DNA of 64,000 nucleotides from Anaerolineae bacterium (GTDB lineage: Bacteria; Chloroflexota; Anaerolineae; Aggregatilineales; Phototrophicaceae): assembly GCA_022822305.1 (NCBI GenBank), contig JAJEBY010000011.1:1-64000 (forward strand), in the 5' to 3' direction. A program made the position numbers and the translations under genes. This document shows, piece by piece, positions 27,189 through 36,452 of the stretch (within the stretch, counting starts at the first letter, position 1; each line of letters opens with the position of its first letter). The notes under the pieces are model-generated. The model worked only from the letters and a program-made list of their open reading frames with translations. It searched no databases and was not told the DNA's origin.

Positions 27189-27215
27189 AAAGAGACCACA
27201 GAGGGCACAGAGAGG
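27189..27215. repeat. ACCACAGAGGGCACAGAG repeat
   Basis: This is a close match to the string at 9976-9994, lying just past the dnaE stop. A partial ATTAACCACAG lies at 27097-27107. The rest of 26938-27225 shows the pfkA promoter and nothing else I can support. Confidence 0.65.
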
Positions 27216-27225
27216 ACGACGAACT

Positions 27226-30200
27226 TCAGGTTTGATCGTCGATGGTAATGGCGGATTTGCCGACTATGTCTTCCAGATCCTGTTGCAAGTCGGGGCAGAT
27301 ATGGGTGGTTTGTTGGGGGAAGGCGAGCGGCATGGTTTTGCCCGCGCGCTGAATGACAATCACGAAATGGTCGTTACCGGGATAACTACCCAGGGCATTG
27401 TGAATGCGCGTGAGTTTGCGCCGGTCTTTGGCGTTGTCGCCGGTCGCTTGGAGCAGGACGGTGATCTTGCCAGGGGGCCGTTCATCTTTCGGATCGTCGG
27501 CGGGCATATCCAGATGCGCGTCGCCGTTGACCCATTCCGGCAGCGGATGCTCCGTTTCCGCTTCATCACCCTCTGATACTGATTCCGGCTCGGGCGCTGC
27601 CGGGCTGACATCCGGCGTCGGCGCCGACTCAAGCGTCGAATCAGCTGCTTCCGATGCCCTCGCGTTCGATGGCGCGTGGTCGGTCTCTAGCGGCGTTTCA
27701 ACAGTGTCGCTTTCGGCAATTGCCCAAACCGGCGCCGATTCGTCCAGCGCCTCGAGTTCATCATCCGCAACATTGAACTGATTGAAATCGGTAGTGAGGC
27801 TTTCGGCGATGATCTGGGGATCGCCGCGGCTGTCGTCGTAGCGTCCGACAATGGCCACGATCTCGCCTTCTCTCAGGCTGCGGGCGGGCGCGTTGTCGGT
27901 GGCCGATCTGGAACGCGCTTCGAAGGCGCGGATGACATTTTCGTAGGTGCGGGGGAAGAGCACCACCTCGATGGTGTCGACGCTTTCGTGCCAATCTTCG
28001 ATGGTGAGGATCGCCATTTGGTCGCTGTTGCGGGTGGTGATTCGGCGCAGAGCGGTCACTTCTCCGGCGATGCGCACGGTTTCCGGTTTGACGGCGCCGG
28101 CACTTTTCAGGTCGCTGATTTTGTGGAAGTTTTGACTCGCCAGCAGATCGCGATGGCGGTCGACCGGGCGTCCGGTGAGGTAGAAGCCCAGCAGTTCCTT
28201 TTCCCATTTGAGCAGCTCGCGCGGTCGTAATTCTTCGCTGCCGGAACCACCGTTCAGCAAATCGATATCCAGTTCACTTCCCTCGCCGAACAAATCGAGC
28301 TGGCCAACTTCCTGATCCCGGTGAAAGCTGCTGCTGAAATCCGCGATGCGATCGAGGGACGCCAGCAGGCTGGAACGGGCGCCGAAGGCCTTTAGCGCGC
28401 CGACTTTGATCAGACTTTCCAGCGTGCGTTTGCCCAGGCTGCGCATATCGACGCGCTGACAAAAGTCGATCAGGCTGGCGAAAGGCGATTCGCCGCGAAT
28501 GGCAACCAGGTCTTGCAGGGCGCGCGCGCCGGCATTCTTGACCGCGGCCAAGCCGAAACGTATGGCGCGGCGTCCGTCATCCGTCGTTTCGATATCGAAG
28601 TCGAGTTGGCTGAAGTTGACATTGGGCGGCAGGATGGGAATATTCAGGCGGCGACATTCTTCCAGAAAAGCCGAGATCTTGCTCAAGTCGTCGCGCTGCA
28701 CGCTGAGCAAGGCGGTCATGTATTCTTCGGGATAGTGGCATTTGAGGAAGGCGGTCTGCACGGTGATGACCGCGTAATCGGCGGCGTGGGGCTTGGGGAA
28801 GCCGTAATTGGCGAAGGATTCGATCATATCGAAGATGGCAGCGGAGGTATCGGCCGGGATGCCGTTTTGGGGGCCGCGTTCGACGAATATGGCGCGATGT
28901 TTGGCGAGTTCGTCGGGCTTCTTTTTGGAGACGGCGCGGCGCATCAGGTCGGCTTCACCGAGCTCATAACCGAAGAGCTCGCCGGCGATCTGCATGATCT
29001 GCTCTTGATAGACGCAAATGCCGTAGGTCTCTTCGAGAATGCTCTCGAGGCGAGGGTGCAAGAATTCGACTTCTTCATGGCCATGCATGCGTCGGTTGTA
29101 GGTGTCGATGAATTGCATGGGACCGGGCCGAAAGAGCGAGATGGCGGCGACGATGTTCTCGAAGACGCGGGGGCGCATGCCGCGAAGCATTTGCTGCATG
29201 CCGCCGGATTCGACCTGGAAGACGCCGATGGTCTCGCCCCGCCCCATCATCTCGAAGGCATCATCGAGCATGGCGCGTTCTTCGTCGGTGATGGGCGAAT
29301 CGTGGCGATAGGGAATATTGTCCATGGTGTATTCAATGCCGCGGTGACGAGCGATCAGCTGGCAGGCTACGCGCATGATGGTGAGCGTGGACAGCCCCAG
29401 GAAATCGACCTTGAGCAGGCCGATGAGTTCCGCGGTTTCCATGGGGAATTGGGTGACGGCCCGCAGCGCGCCGCCAGATGGATCTTTGCCGGTGATGCGG
29501 TGCAGGGGGACGTAATCGACCAAGGGGCGATCGGAGATGATGACGCCGGCCGCATGGGTTGAGGCGTGCCGCGTCATGCCTTGCAGTTCGATGGCGGTAT
29601 CGATGACGCGCTGCAATTCGAAGTCGTTCTCGTACAGGGCGCGGAGTTCGGAGTCGGCATCGACATATTCGCGGATTTTCTTTTGCCGCGCCTCTTGCGG
29701 GATCAGGGCGGCGGCGCGGTTGATCTTGGACAGGTCGACATCGAGGGCGCGTCCGACATCGCGCACAGCGGCTTTTGCGCCCATAGTCCCGAAGGTGATG
29801 ATGGCGGCGACTTTGTCCTCGCCGTATTTGGTGGCGGCGTAGGCGATCATCTCGCCTCTGCGATCGTCGGGATAATCGAGATCGATATCGGGCATACTGA
29901 TGCGCCCGGGATTGAGGAAACGCTCGAAGAGCAAGCCGTTCTGGATCGGGTCGATATTGGTGATGCCCAAGCTGTAGGCGACCAGGCTGGCCGCGCCTGA
30001 GCCGCGCACGTTCCACCAGATATCGGCGTAGCGGGCGAATTGGCAGAGGTCCCAGACGATGAGAAAATAGCTGTCGAAGCCCATGCTGTGGATGATGCGC
30101 AATTCGCGATCGATACGCTCGGTCAAGGTAGAATCGTCGCGCCAGCCGGAACCAAAGCGCCAATCCATGCCGAGATCGATCAAGTGGCGCAGGTAGCCGT

Positions 30201-31110
30201 TTTCATCGTAGTCAGCAGGCACGGGGAAGACCGGCAGGTGATAGCCTTCGGGCGCGAGATCAATCTGCGACATCTCGGCGATCTTGCGCGAGTTGGCGAA
30301 GGCTTCAATGATGAGTTCGTCAGGAGCGCCGTTGAAGGCCGCGCGCATCTCGGCGGCTGATTTGAGATAGTAGCTGTTGAAGGGATCCATGCGCATGCGG
30401 CCGGGATCCGTTTTCAGCGCTGTGGTCTGTATGCAGAGCAAGGTGTCATGAGCATCGGCGTCGGATTCGCGCACGTAGTGGACGTCATTGCTGGCCAGCA
30501 GCTGCACCGGACTGTGGCCGCTCATTCGGTAATCGTAGAGCCATTTGTTCAAGTGGTGGAGAGCCGGCAGATCATGCCCCTGCAGCTCGAGATAGAAGTT
30601 TTCGGCGCCGAAGACATCGTGATACCAGCCGATGAGTTCGCGGGCCTTTTGGTCGTCGCCGTTGCTGACAGCGCGCGGGATCTCGGCGGCCAGGCAGCCG
30701 CTGGTGGCGATGATACCATCGGCATGAGCCGCCATGAAATCCTTGTCGATGCGCGGTCGATAGTAGTGGCCCTCAAGCTGGGCGGCGGACGCCATCTTTA
30801 GCAGGTTCTGATAACCGGTCATGTTTTTCGCCAGCAGCAGCATATGATGGGGGCTGCGGTCGAGGCGCGGATCGCGATCTTGCATGGTCCGCGTCGCCAG
30901 GTAGGCTTCCATGCCGATGACAGGTGTGATATTGGCGTCGACGCAGGCGCGGTAGAAGTCCATCACGCCGAACATGACGCCATGATCGGTGATGCCCAGC
31001 GCCGGCATTTCCAGTTCCTGGGCGCGGGCGACGAGGTCTTTGATGCGGCTTTGGCCGTCCAGCAGGGAATACTCGGTATGGACGTGGAGGTGGACGAAGT
31101 CGCTGGTCAT
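27226..31110 (-). CDS. dnaE: DNA polymerase III alpha subunit
   Basis: This 1294-residue replicative polymerase opens with the PHP domain (HLHVHTEYSLLDG, GITDHGVMFG), followed by the C-family palm with PDIDLDYPDDRRGE bearing the catalytic aspartates, the fingers (GVFQVESGGMQQMLR, LFRPGPMQFI), a helix-hairpin-helix region, and an OB-fold (VRIAGEVTALRRITTRNSDQMAILTIED). After about residue 1120 comes an acidic, Ala/Pro/Glu-rich linker and a final segment KITVLLQATGDNAKDRRKL resembling a phosphodiester-fold-like or clamp-tail domain. No separate proofreading gene is visible. The gene stands alone between repeat fields. Confidence 0.95.
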   Translation of the reverse strand: MTSDFVHLHVHTEYSLLDGQSRIKDLVARAQELEMPALGITDHGVMFGVMDFYRACVDANITPVIGMEAYLATRTMQDRDPRLDRSPHHMLLLAKNMTGYQNLLKMASAAQLEGHYYRPRIDKDFMAAHADGIIATSGCLAAEIPRAVSNGDDQKARELIGWYHDVFGAENFYLELQGHDLPALHHLNKWLYDYRMSGHSPVQLLASNDVHYVRESDADAHDTLLCIQTTALKTDPGRMRMDPFNSYYLKSAAEMRAAFNGAPDELIIEAFANSRKIAEMSQIDLAPEGYHLPVFPVPADYDENGYLRHLIDLGMDWRFGSGWRDDSTLTERIDRELRIIHSMGFDSYFLIVWDLCQFARYADIWWNVRGSGAASLVAYSLGITNIDPIQNGLLFERFLNPGRISMPDIDLDYPDDRRGEMIAYAATKYGEDKVAAIITFGTMGAKAAVRDVGRALDVDLSKINRAAALIPQEARQKKIREYVDADSELRALYENDFELQRVIDTAIELQGMTRHASTHAAGVIISDRPLVDYVPLHRITGKDPSGGALRAVTQFPMETAELIGLLKVDFLGLSTLTIMRVACQLIARHRGIEYTMDNIPYRHDSPITDEERAMLDDAFEMMGRGETIGVFQVESGGMQQMLRGMRPRVFENIVAAISLFRPGPMQFIDTYNRRMHGHEEVEFLHPRLESILEETYGICVYQEQIMQIAGELFGYELGEADLMRRAVSKKKPDELAKHRAIFVERGPQNGIPADTSAAIFDMIESFANYGFPKPHAADYAVITVQTAFLKCHYPEEYMTALLSVQRDDLSKISAFLEECRRLNIPILPPNVNFSQLDFDIETTDDGRRAIRFGLAAVKNAGARALQDLVAIRGESPFASLIDFCQRVDMRSLGKRTLESLIKVGALKAFGARSSLLASLDRIADFSSSFHRDQEVGQLDLFGEGSELDIDLLNGGSGSEELRPRELLKWEKELLGFYLTGRPVDRHRDLLASQNFHKISDLKSAGAVKPETVRIAGEVTALRRITTRNSDQMAILTIEDWHESVDTIEVVLFPRTYENVIRAFEARSRSATDNAPARSLREGEIVAIVGRYDDSRGDPQIIAESLTTDFNQFNVADDELEALDESAPVWAIAESDTVETPLETDHAPSNARASEAADSTLESAPTPDVSPAAPEPESVSEGDEAETEHPLPEWVNGDAHLDMPADDPKDERPPGKITVLLQATGDNAKDRRKLTRIHNALGSYPGNDHFVIVIQRAGKTMPLAFPQQTTHICPDLQQDLEDIVGKSAITIDDQT

Positions 31111-31654
31111 GGCGTTTGGGATTGTCTTTCGCTAGGTTTTGTTGTGTATTGGCGGGCGAGCCAAGGCTCGCCCCTACAATTTTCGCGTGTTTTGGCGGGC
31201 GACCTGGAGTGTCGCCCCTACAGGGCTGGATTGGATTTTTAGTTTATCCCCGTGATTCTACCCCATCCCCCGGCCCCTTCCCCAGCAAGCTAGGGAAGGG
31301 GAGCTAACGTCGCGCGAACACGCTATCAGGGCCAGAGATTCGCCACGTTTACAGGGCTCGATTGTAGCAATTGGGCACGGACTGGGCACATGGTGGCCAA
31401 TTCCAATCAAGACATACGGTTTTCGCGTTTTCTGGCGGGCGAGCCAAGGCTCGCCCCTACGGTTTTCGCACGATAAGGTGGTCGTGATGGCTGCGCTGAC
31501 GCTATGCGTGGCGGCACAGCGAGGCCAGATATTGATAGTGTGTCGTCTAACGGTTTCGACGGCAAGGAAACAGTCGTATTATAGCACTCGACCGAGCCTG
31601 TCGGGGGAGTACAATTGTCCGGTCCGCGAATTGAACGGGTGACAAGAAAACGCA
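31111..31654. repeat. Intergenic repeat field with composite repeat copy 2
   Basis: REP-like palindromes lie at 31151-31179, 31194-31222 and 31433-31461. Between them is the composite repeat: the CCCCATCCCCCGGCCCC...GGGAAGGGGAGCTAA hairpin (31258-31308) followed by GCGCGAACACGCT and the block to TGGTGGCCAATTCCAATCAAG at 31411. No gene is supported. The last 150 bases form the mutM upstream region, without a clear promoter. Confidence 0.75.
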
Positions 31655-32494
31655 ATGCCAGAGCTGCCGGAAGTTGAGACCGTCGTGCGCGGATTGCGCG
31701 AGCCGTTGATCGGACGCAGGATTGAGGCTTCGTGGACCGATTGGGAGAAGACGATTCATTCGCCGCCTCTGGACGAGTTCAAGGCGCGCATCGCCGGACA
31801 GCGCGTCCGCGCGATCAATCGACGCGGCAAGTACATATTGATCGAGCTGGAATACCATACGCTGGTCGTTCATCTGAAGATGTCCGGGCGGCTGTATGTG
31901 GCGGCGGCTGACGCCGAGCACGAGGCCGATAGATGGGTGCATGCGCGATTCGATCTCGATGGCGGCTGGCAGCTGCGTTTTTCGGATGTGCGCAAGTTCG
32001 GCAAGGTTTATCTGACAGAAAATGTTGCGGAGCTGCTCAACCATTTGGGGCCGGAGCCGCTAAGCGACGACTTCAGTCTCGACATGTTCCGAGAGGGTTT
32101 GCGTGGGCGCAAGCGATCGATCAAAGCGCATTTGCTGGATCAGGCGATGGTGGCGGGGATCGGCAATATCTACGCAGATGAGGCGCTGTTTCGCGCGCGC
32201 ATTCATCCCGCCCGCCCTGCCGATCAGTTGAGCGCTGAATCGGCGGCGCTGCTGCATGGGACGATTCGCGATGCGCTGGGCGCAGGCATCAAGCACGAGG
32301 GGGCCAGCATCAATTGGTATCGCAAGCCCGATGGGGGCAAAGGCGAATCTCAAAATCACTTTTACGTTTACGGGCGCGCCGATATGCCGTGCCGGGACTG
32401 CGGCGATGTGATCAACAAGATTCGTCTGGCGCAGCGCGGGACGCATTTCTGCCCCAGTTGCCAGCCGGAGCGACAAGATCAGGGATTGTCGTAG
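31655..32494 (+). CDS. mutM: Formamidopyrimidine-DNA glycosylase
   Basis: This 279-residue bifunctional base-excision repair enzyme removes 8-oxoguanine and FaPy lesions. It begins MPELPEVETV, supplying the catalytic Pro2 and Glu3, and has RRGKYILIEL with the conserved Lys, GIGNIYADEALF (helix-two-turn-helix), and a C-terminal zinc finger CRDCGDV...FCPSCQ. Length is normal. It overlaps the convergent MBL gene by 16 bases at the stop codons. Confidence 0.95.
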   Translation: MPELPEVETVVRGLREPLIGRRIEASWTDWEKTIHSPPLDEFKARIAGQRVRAINRRGKYILIELEYHTLVVHLKMSGRLYVAAADAEHEADRWVHARFDLDGGWQLRFSDVRKFGKVYLTENVAELLNHLGPEPLSDDFSLDMFREGLRGRKRSIKAHLLDQAMVAGIGNIYADEALFRARIHPARPADQLSAESAALLHGTIRDALGAGIKHEGASINWYRKPDGGKGESQNHFYVYGRADMPCRDCGDVINKIRLAQRGTHFCPSCQPERQDQGLS

Positions 32495-33342
32495 GGCCAA
32501 TCAAGCGGCTCTACCGTGAGGAAGCCCTTTTCCGTCTGCCGCAGTCGACCGGCTTTCTTGATGGTGTCATGCGCGAAGATCAGCAGCGCGTCCGTCTCCA
32601 GCGCCCAGCGCTGCCAGAGGCGTTTGGTCTCCAATGTCACCAGGGGTTCGACATCGTAGGCGGTCATCCAGGCGAGGCGCTCAAAATGAATCGCCATCGT
32701 CGCCAGGTCACAGAGGAAGGCGGCATGTTGGCCACGGCTTTCGATGCGGAGGCTCATGTGCGCTGGGGTGTGGCCGGGCGTCACAACGGCCTGAAGGCCG
32801 GAGACGATCTCGCTGTCGCCATCAAGCAGGCGCATTTGGCCGGATTCGAATAGCGGCAGGAAGTTTGGCGCCAGGTAGGTGGCGCGGGTGCGTTCGTTGG
32901 GCGCGATGGCATCCAGGTATTCGCGGCGCTGAACCAGGTACTCCGCATTGGGAAAGGCGGGCCGGCGCCGGCCAGATTCGGTGAGGCGGAAGTTGCCCGT
33001 GCAGTGGTCGTCGTGCAGATGCGTATTGACCACGAAGTCGATGTCGTCGGCCGAGATGCCGAGAGCGCCCAAGCCGGCGTGCGTGCCGTCATGCTGGGTC
33101 ATGCGCAGGCGCGCGCGCCCGGCCGTGTCCAGGCAGTTGCCGTAGCCGGTATCGACTATGATGTTTTTGCCCGCGGCGCGAATCAGCAGATTGTGATAGG
33201 CGAAGGGCACCAGGTTTCGGTCGTCCGGCGGCAGATAACGCGACCAAGAGCGTCGCGGCACCAGGCCAAAAGCGCCGCCGGGATCGAGCCAATTGGAGGC
33301 GTCATTGAAGAGATAGATGTCGATATCGCCGATGGTGATCAT
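32479..33342 (-). CDS. MBL-fold metallo-hydrolase
   Basis: This 287-residue metallo-beta-lactamase-fold protein shows NTHLHDDHCTGN (HxHxDH metal motif), a further His in VVTPGHTPAHMSL, and an aspartate/His pair FLCDLATMAIHF. Substrates in this broad family include lactones, phosphodiesters and thioesters; TPGHTPAHMS with a preceding long loop is common in quorum-quenching lactonase-like members, but the substrate here is open. It ends inside mutM and starts 17 bases after secA on the same strand, so it may be cotranscribed with secA. Confidence 0.85.
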   Translation of the reverse strand: MITIGDIDIYLFNDASNWLDPGGAFGLVPRRSWSRYLPPDDRNLVPFAYHNLLIRAAGKNIIVDTGYGNCLDTAGRARLRMTQHDGTHAGLGALGISADDIDFVVNTHLHDDHCTGNFRLTESGRRRPAFPNAEYLVQRREYLDAIAPNERTRATYLAPNFLPLFESGQMRLLDGDSEIVSGLQAVVTPGHTPAHMSLRIESRGQHAAFLCDLATMAIHFERLAWMTAYDVEPLVTLETKRLWQRWALETDALLIFAHDTIKKAGRLRQTEKGFLTVEPLDWPYDNP

Positions 33343-33359
33343 GGCTTAAGGCGGGGAGT

Positions 33360-36164
33360 TCATGCGGTTTGCCACTTGCCAGAGGTTTGATCTTCCCGCA
33401 AATGGCAATGTTTGTATTTTTTGCCGCTGCCACACCAGCAGGGCTGATTGCGGCTGGGGCGTTTGTTGTTCTTGCGCACGGTCTGCTGGGTCGGGCGGTC
33501 GCCGTTGCCCATGGCGAATTCGGGCCGATATTCGCGCACGCGGCGGCGCTGCTGCGGCGTTTGGATCACGGCCGGCTGCACCAGGAAGATATTGCGCGAT
33601 GCAATCTGGCGGTAGGTATCTTCCACGACGCGGAACATCTGAAAGCCCTGGCGCTGATATTCGACCAGCGGGTCTTTTTGGGCGATGGCTTGCAAGCCGA
33701 TGCCTTCGCGCAGGATATCGAGATCGGTCAGGTGGCGCTGCCAGTAATGATCGAGGGCGCGGATCACCGTCTGCCGCTCGGCGACTTCCATCAAGCCTTC
33801 GCGCGCTTCTTCAAGCTGCTCTCGTTTCATATCCAGCAACCGCGCCGCATGCGCGCTGATGATATCGACTACCTCGTCTCGTTCCAGTTCTGCCAGGGCA
33901 TCGGGGCTGATTTCTTCCGGCAGGGGCAGGCCGGCGCTGGCCAATTGCTGATACATGGCATCCGGCTCCAGGAATTCGCCGGAGTGATCAGCGGCGAAGA
34001 CATCTTCCGCAGTCGCGGCAATCTGGTCTTCGATCATGGCGCGATAATCGGCGTGCAGGCCCTCGGCGTCCTTTTGCAGCCAGTCCAGTCGCTGGCGGTA
34101 GATGATCTCGCGCTGGCGATTGACGACATCGTCGTATTCCACCACGCGCTTGCGGATGTCGAAATTATGCCCTTCGACGCGGACCTGCGCCTGCTCGATT
34201 GATTTGCTGATCATGCCATGCTGGATGGCTTCATCTTCGGGGAAGCCGGCGGTTTTCATCAGACGTTTGACATTGTCGTTGGCGAAGCGTTTCATCAGGT
34301 CGTCATCGAGGCTGAGGTAGAAGCGCGATTGACCGGGATCGCCTTGGCGGCCGGAGCGACCACGCAGCTGGTTATCAATGCGGCGGGCTTCGTGGCGTTC
34401 GGTGCCCAGCACGAATAGTCCGCCGGCATCGAGCACGACCTGGCGATCGCGCTCCACCAGCTTGAGGGCGTCGTCCAAGGCGCTCTGCCATTGCTTTTGG
34501 GTGGCCGCGGTCAGATCCACGCCTTGACGGCGCAGCGATTGCCGCGCAAGGCCTTCGGGATTGCCGCCGAGCAGGATATCGACGCCGCGCCCGGCCATAT
34601 TGGTGGCGATGGTGACGGCGCCCGGACGCCCGGCCTGGGTGATGATTTCGGCTTCTTTTTCGTGCTGCTTGGCGTTGAGCACTTCGTGCTTGATATTGGC
34701 CTTCTTGAGATAGTTGCTCAAGCGCTCGGAAGTTTCGACGGCGACGGTGCCGACGAGGATGGGCTGGCTGCGTTCGTTGCGTTCGCGAATGGCGCCCACG
34801 ATGGCGTTCCATTTGGCGGTTTCATTGACATAGATGAGGTCGTTTTCGTCATCACGGATGACCGGCTGATGCGTGGGGATGGGGATGACGTCGAGCTCGT
34901 AGGTCTTCTCGAATTCTTCCGCCTCGGTCAGGGCGGTGCCGGTCATGCCGGCGAGTTTGTCGTACATGCGGAAGAAGTTTTGGAAGGTGATGGTCGCCAT
35001 GGTGATGTTCTCGCGGCGAATCTGCACGCCTTCCTTGGCTTCGATGGCTTGGTGCAAGCCTTCGGAGAAGCGGCGCCCGGGCATGAGCCGGCCGGTGAAA
35101 TCGTCGACAATCACGACTTCGCCGTTTTGCACGATGTATTCCTTGTCGCGCTGATAGAGCGTTTGCGCGCGCAAGCAATTATCGAGATAAGGCAGCATCT
35201 CGGCATTATCGGGATGGTATAGCTGATTCAAGCTGAGGGCGGTTTCCACTTTCTCGACGCCCTGCTCGGTCAAGTAGACGATGCGGTCGCCGATATCGAG
35301 CACGAAATCGCCGTCGGGCGCGTCTTCTTCGACGCTGTCTTCGCTGCTCATCTTGAGGCGCTTGACGATGGTCGCGAAGCGGCGGTAGTCATCCGATGGC
35401 TCGTCCGCTGGTCCGGAGATAATCAAGGGCGTGCGCGCCTCGTCGATGAGGATGTTGTCCACTTCGTCAACGATGGCGTAACGCAGCTCGCGCTGCACCA
35501 AACGATCGGAGGCCAGGGCCATATTGTCGCGCAGGTAATCGAAGCCGAATTCGTTGTTGGTGCCGTAGAGGATATCGGCGCGGTAGGCTTCGCGGCGGCT
35601 GATCGGGCGCAGGTTTTGATAGCGGGCGTCGTCGGAGACGAAATCGGGATCAAACATGAAGGAGCCGCTATCGGGCGTGCCGCCGGTGTTTTGGATGACG
35701 GCGGCGGAGAGGCCGAGCAAGTGATAGATGGGACCCATGGTTTGCAGGCCGTGTTTGCTCAAGTAATCGTTGGGCGTGACCAGGTGGGCGCCCCGGCCCA
35801 CGAGGGCGTTGAGGTATAGCGGCAGGGTGGCGACGAGGGTCTTGCCTTCGCCCGTTTTCATTTCGGCGATGCGGCCTTCGTGCAGGACGATGCCGCCGAT
35901 CAGCTGCACGTCGTAATGGCGCAGGCCGATGGTGCGCACGGAGGCTTCGCGAACGGCGGCGAAAGCCTCGACCAGGATGTCCTCAAAGCTGGATCCAGCA
36001 GCGAGTTTCGTTTTGAAATCAGCGGTCTGCGCTTTGAAATCGTCGGCGCTGAGGCGCTGCATAGCCGGCTCGAGCGCGTTGATTTGGTCGACTCTTTCCT
36101 GGTAATCGGAAAGGGCGCGCTGCATGGGATCGCCGAAGATTGATTTGACGATGTTACGGAACAT
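33360..36164 (-). CDS. secA: Preprotein translocase ATPase SecA
   Basis: This 934-residue motor drives protein export through SecYEG. It shows MKTGEGKTLVATLP (Walker A), DEVDNILIDEARTPLIISG (Walker B/DEAD-like), TDEFENTYELDVIPIPT-type segment EEFEKTYELDVIPIPTHQP, GVDILLGG, GTERHEARRIDNQLRGRSGRQGDPG, and a C-terminal SEC-C zinc motif CWCGSGKKYKHCH for SecB or ribosome contact. Length is typical. The start ATG 36164 follows an extended -10 promoter. Confidence 0.96.
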   Translation of the reverse strand: MFRNIVKSIFGDPMQRALSDYQERVDQINALEPAMQRLSADDFKAQTADFKTKLAAGSSFEDILVEAFAAVREASVRTIGLRHYDVQLIGGIVLHEGRIAEMKTGEGKTLVATLPLYLNALVGRGAHLVTPNDYLSKHGLQTMGPIYHLLGLSAAVIQNTGGTPDSGSFMFDPDFVSDDARYQNLRPISRREAYRADILYGTNNEFGFDYLRDNMALASDRLVQRELRYAIVDEVDNILIDEARTPLIISGPADEPSDDYRRFATIVKRLKMSSEDSVEEDAPDGDFVLDIGDRIVYLTEQGVEKVETALSLNQLYHPDNAEMLPYLDNCLRAQTLYQRDKEYIVQNGEVVIVDDFTGRLMPGRRFSEGLHQAIEAKEGVQIRRENITMATITFQNFFRMYDKLAGMTGTALTEAEEFEKTYELDVIPIPTHQPVIRDDENDLIYVNETAKWNAIVGAIRERNERSQPILVGTVAVETSERLSNYLKKANIKHEVLNAKQHEKEAEIITQAGRPGAVTIATNMAGRGVDILLGGNPEGLARQSLRRQGVDLTAATQKQWQSALDDALKLVERDRQVVLDAGGLFVLGTERHEARRIDNQLRGRSGRQGDPGQSRFYLSLDDDLMKRFANDNVKRLMKTAGFPEDEAIQHGMISKSIEQAQVRVEGHNFDIRKRVVEYDDVVNRQREIIYRQRLDWLQKDAEGLHADYRAMIEDQIAATAEDVFAADHSGEFLEPDAMYQQLASAGLPLPEEISPDALAELERDEVVDIISAHAARLLDMKREQLEEAREGLMEVAERQTVIRALDHYWQRHLTDLDILREGIGLQAIAQKDPLVEYQRQGFQMFRVVEDTYRQIASRNIFLVQPAVIQTPQQRRRVREYRPEFAMGNGDRPTQQTVRKNNKRPSRNQPCWCGSGKKYKHCHLREDQTSGKWQTA

Positions 36165-36201
36165 GGCATCTCACGTGATTGTCGTATGCTGCACGATTTC
36201 G

Positions 36202-36210
36202 ATTATATCA
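36202..36210 (-). promoter_or_regulatory. Extended -10 promoter (TGATATAAT) of secA
   Basis: On the minus strand TG, one base, then TATAAT (complement of 36202-36207), about 37 bases before the secA start. No matching -35 box is seen. Confidence 0.5.
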
Positions 36211-36233
36211 TACTGGATTCGCCATTTATCAGT

Positions 36234-36442
36234 GGGCGGCTCACAGAGTCGCCCCTACATTTTGATGCGCGGAGGCGGGCGACCTGATAGGTCGCCCCTA
36301 CAATTTTCGCCAAATATGTTGCTTGTGACCGTTGTCGTATCGCAATTATGTCTAATCGGAGCAAGTCTAACTGATCCTTCGACGCAGAGCGGGCGGGTCG
36401 CTTTGCGATGCAGTGCGGGCGACTCACAGAGTCGCCCTTACA
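36234..36442. repeat. Three REP-like palindromes
   Basis: Copies lie at 36234-36262 (GGCTCACAGAGTCGCCC form), 36274-36302 (GACCTGATAGGTCGCC) and 36415-36442 (GACTCACAGAGTCGCCC). The segment 36302-36365 after the second is related to 8725-8790, sharing TTGTCGTATC and TTATGTCxAATCGGAGCA. Confidence 0.75.
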
Positions 36443-36452
36443 CTGATTTGCG

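Noticed and set aside
28513..29562. Antisense frame of about 350 codons inside dnaE
   Set aside because: It is a shadow of the polymerase codons with no family motifs.
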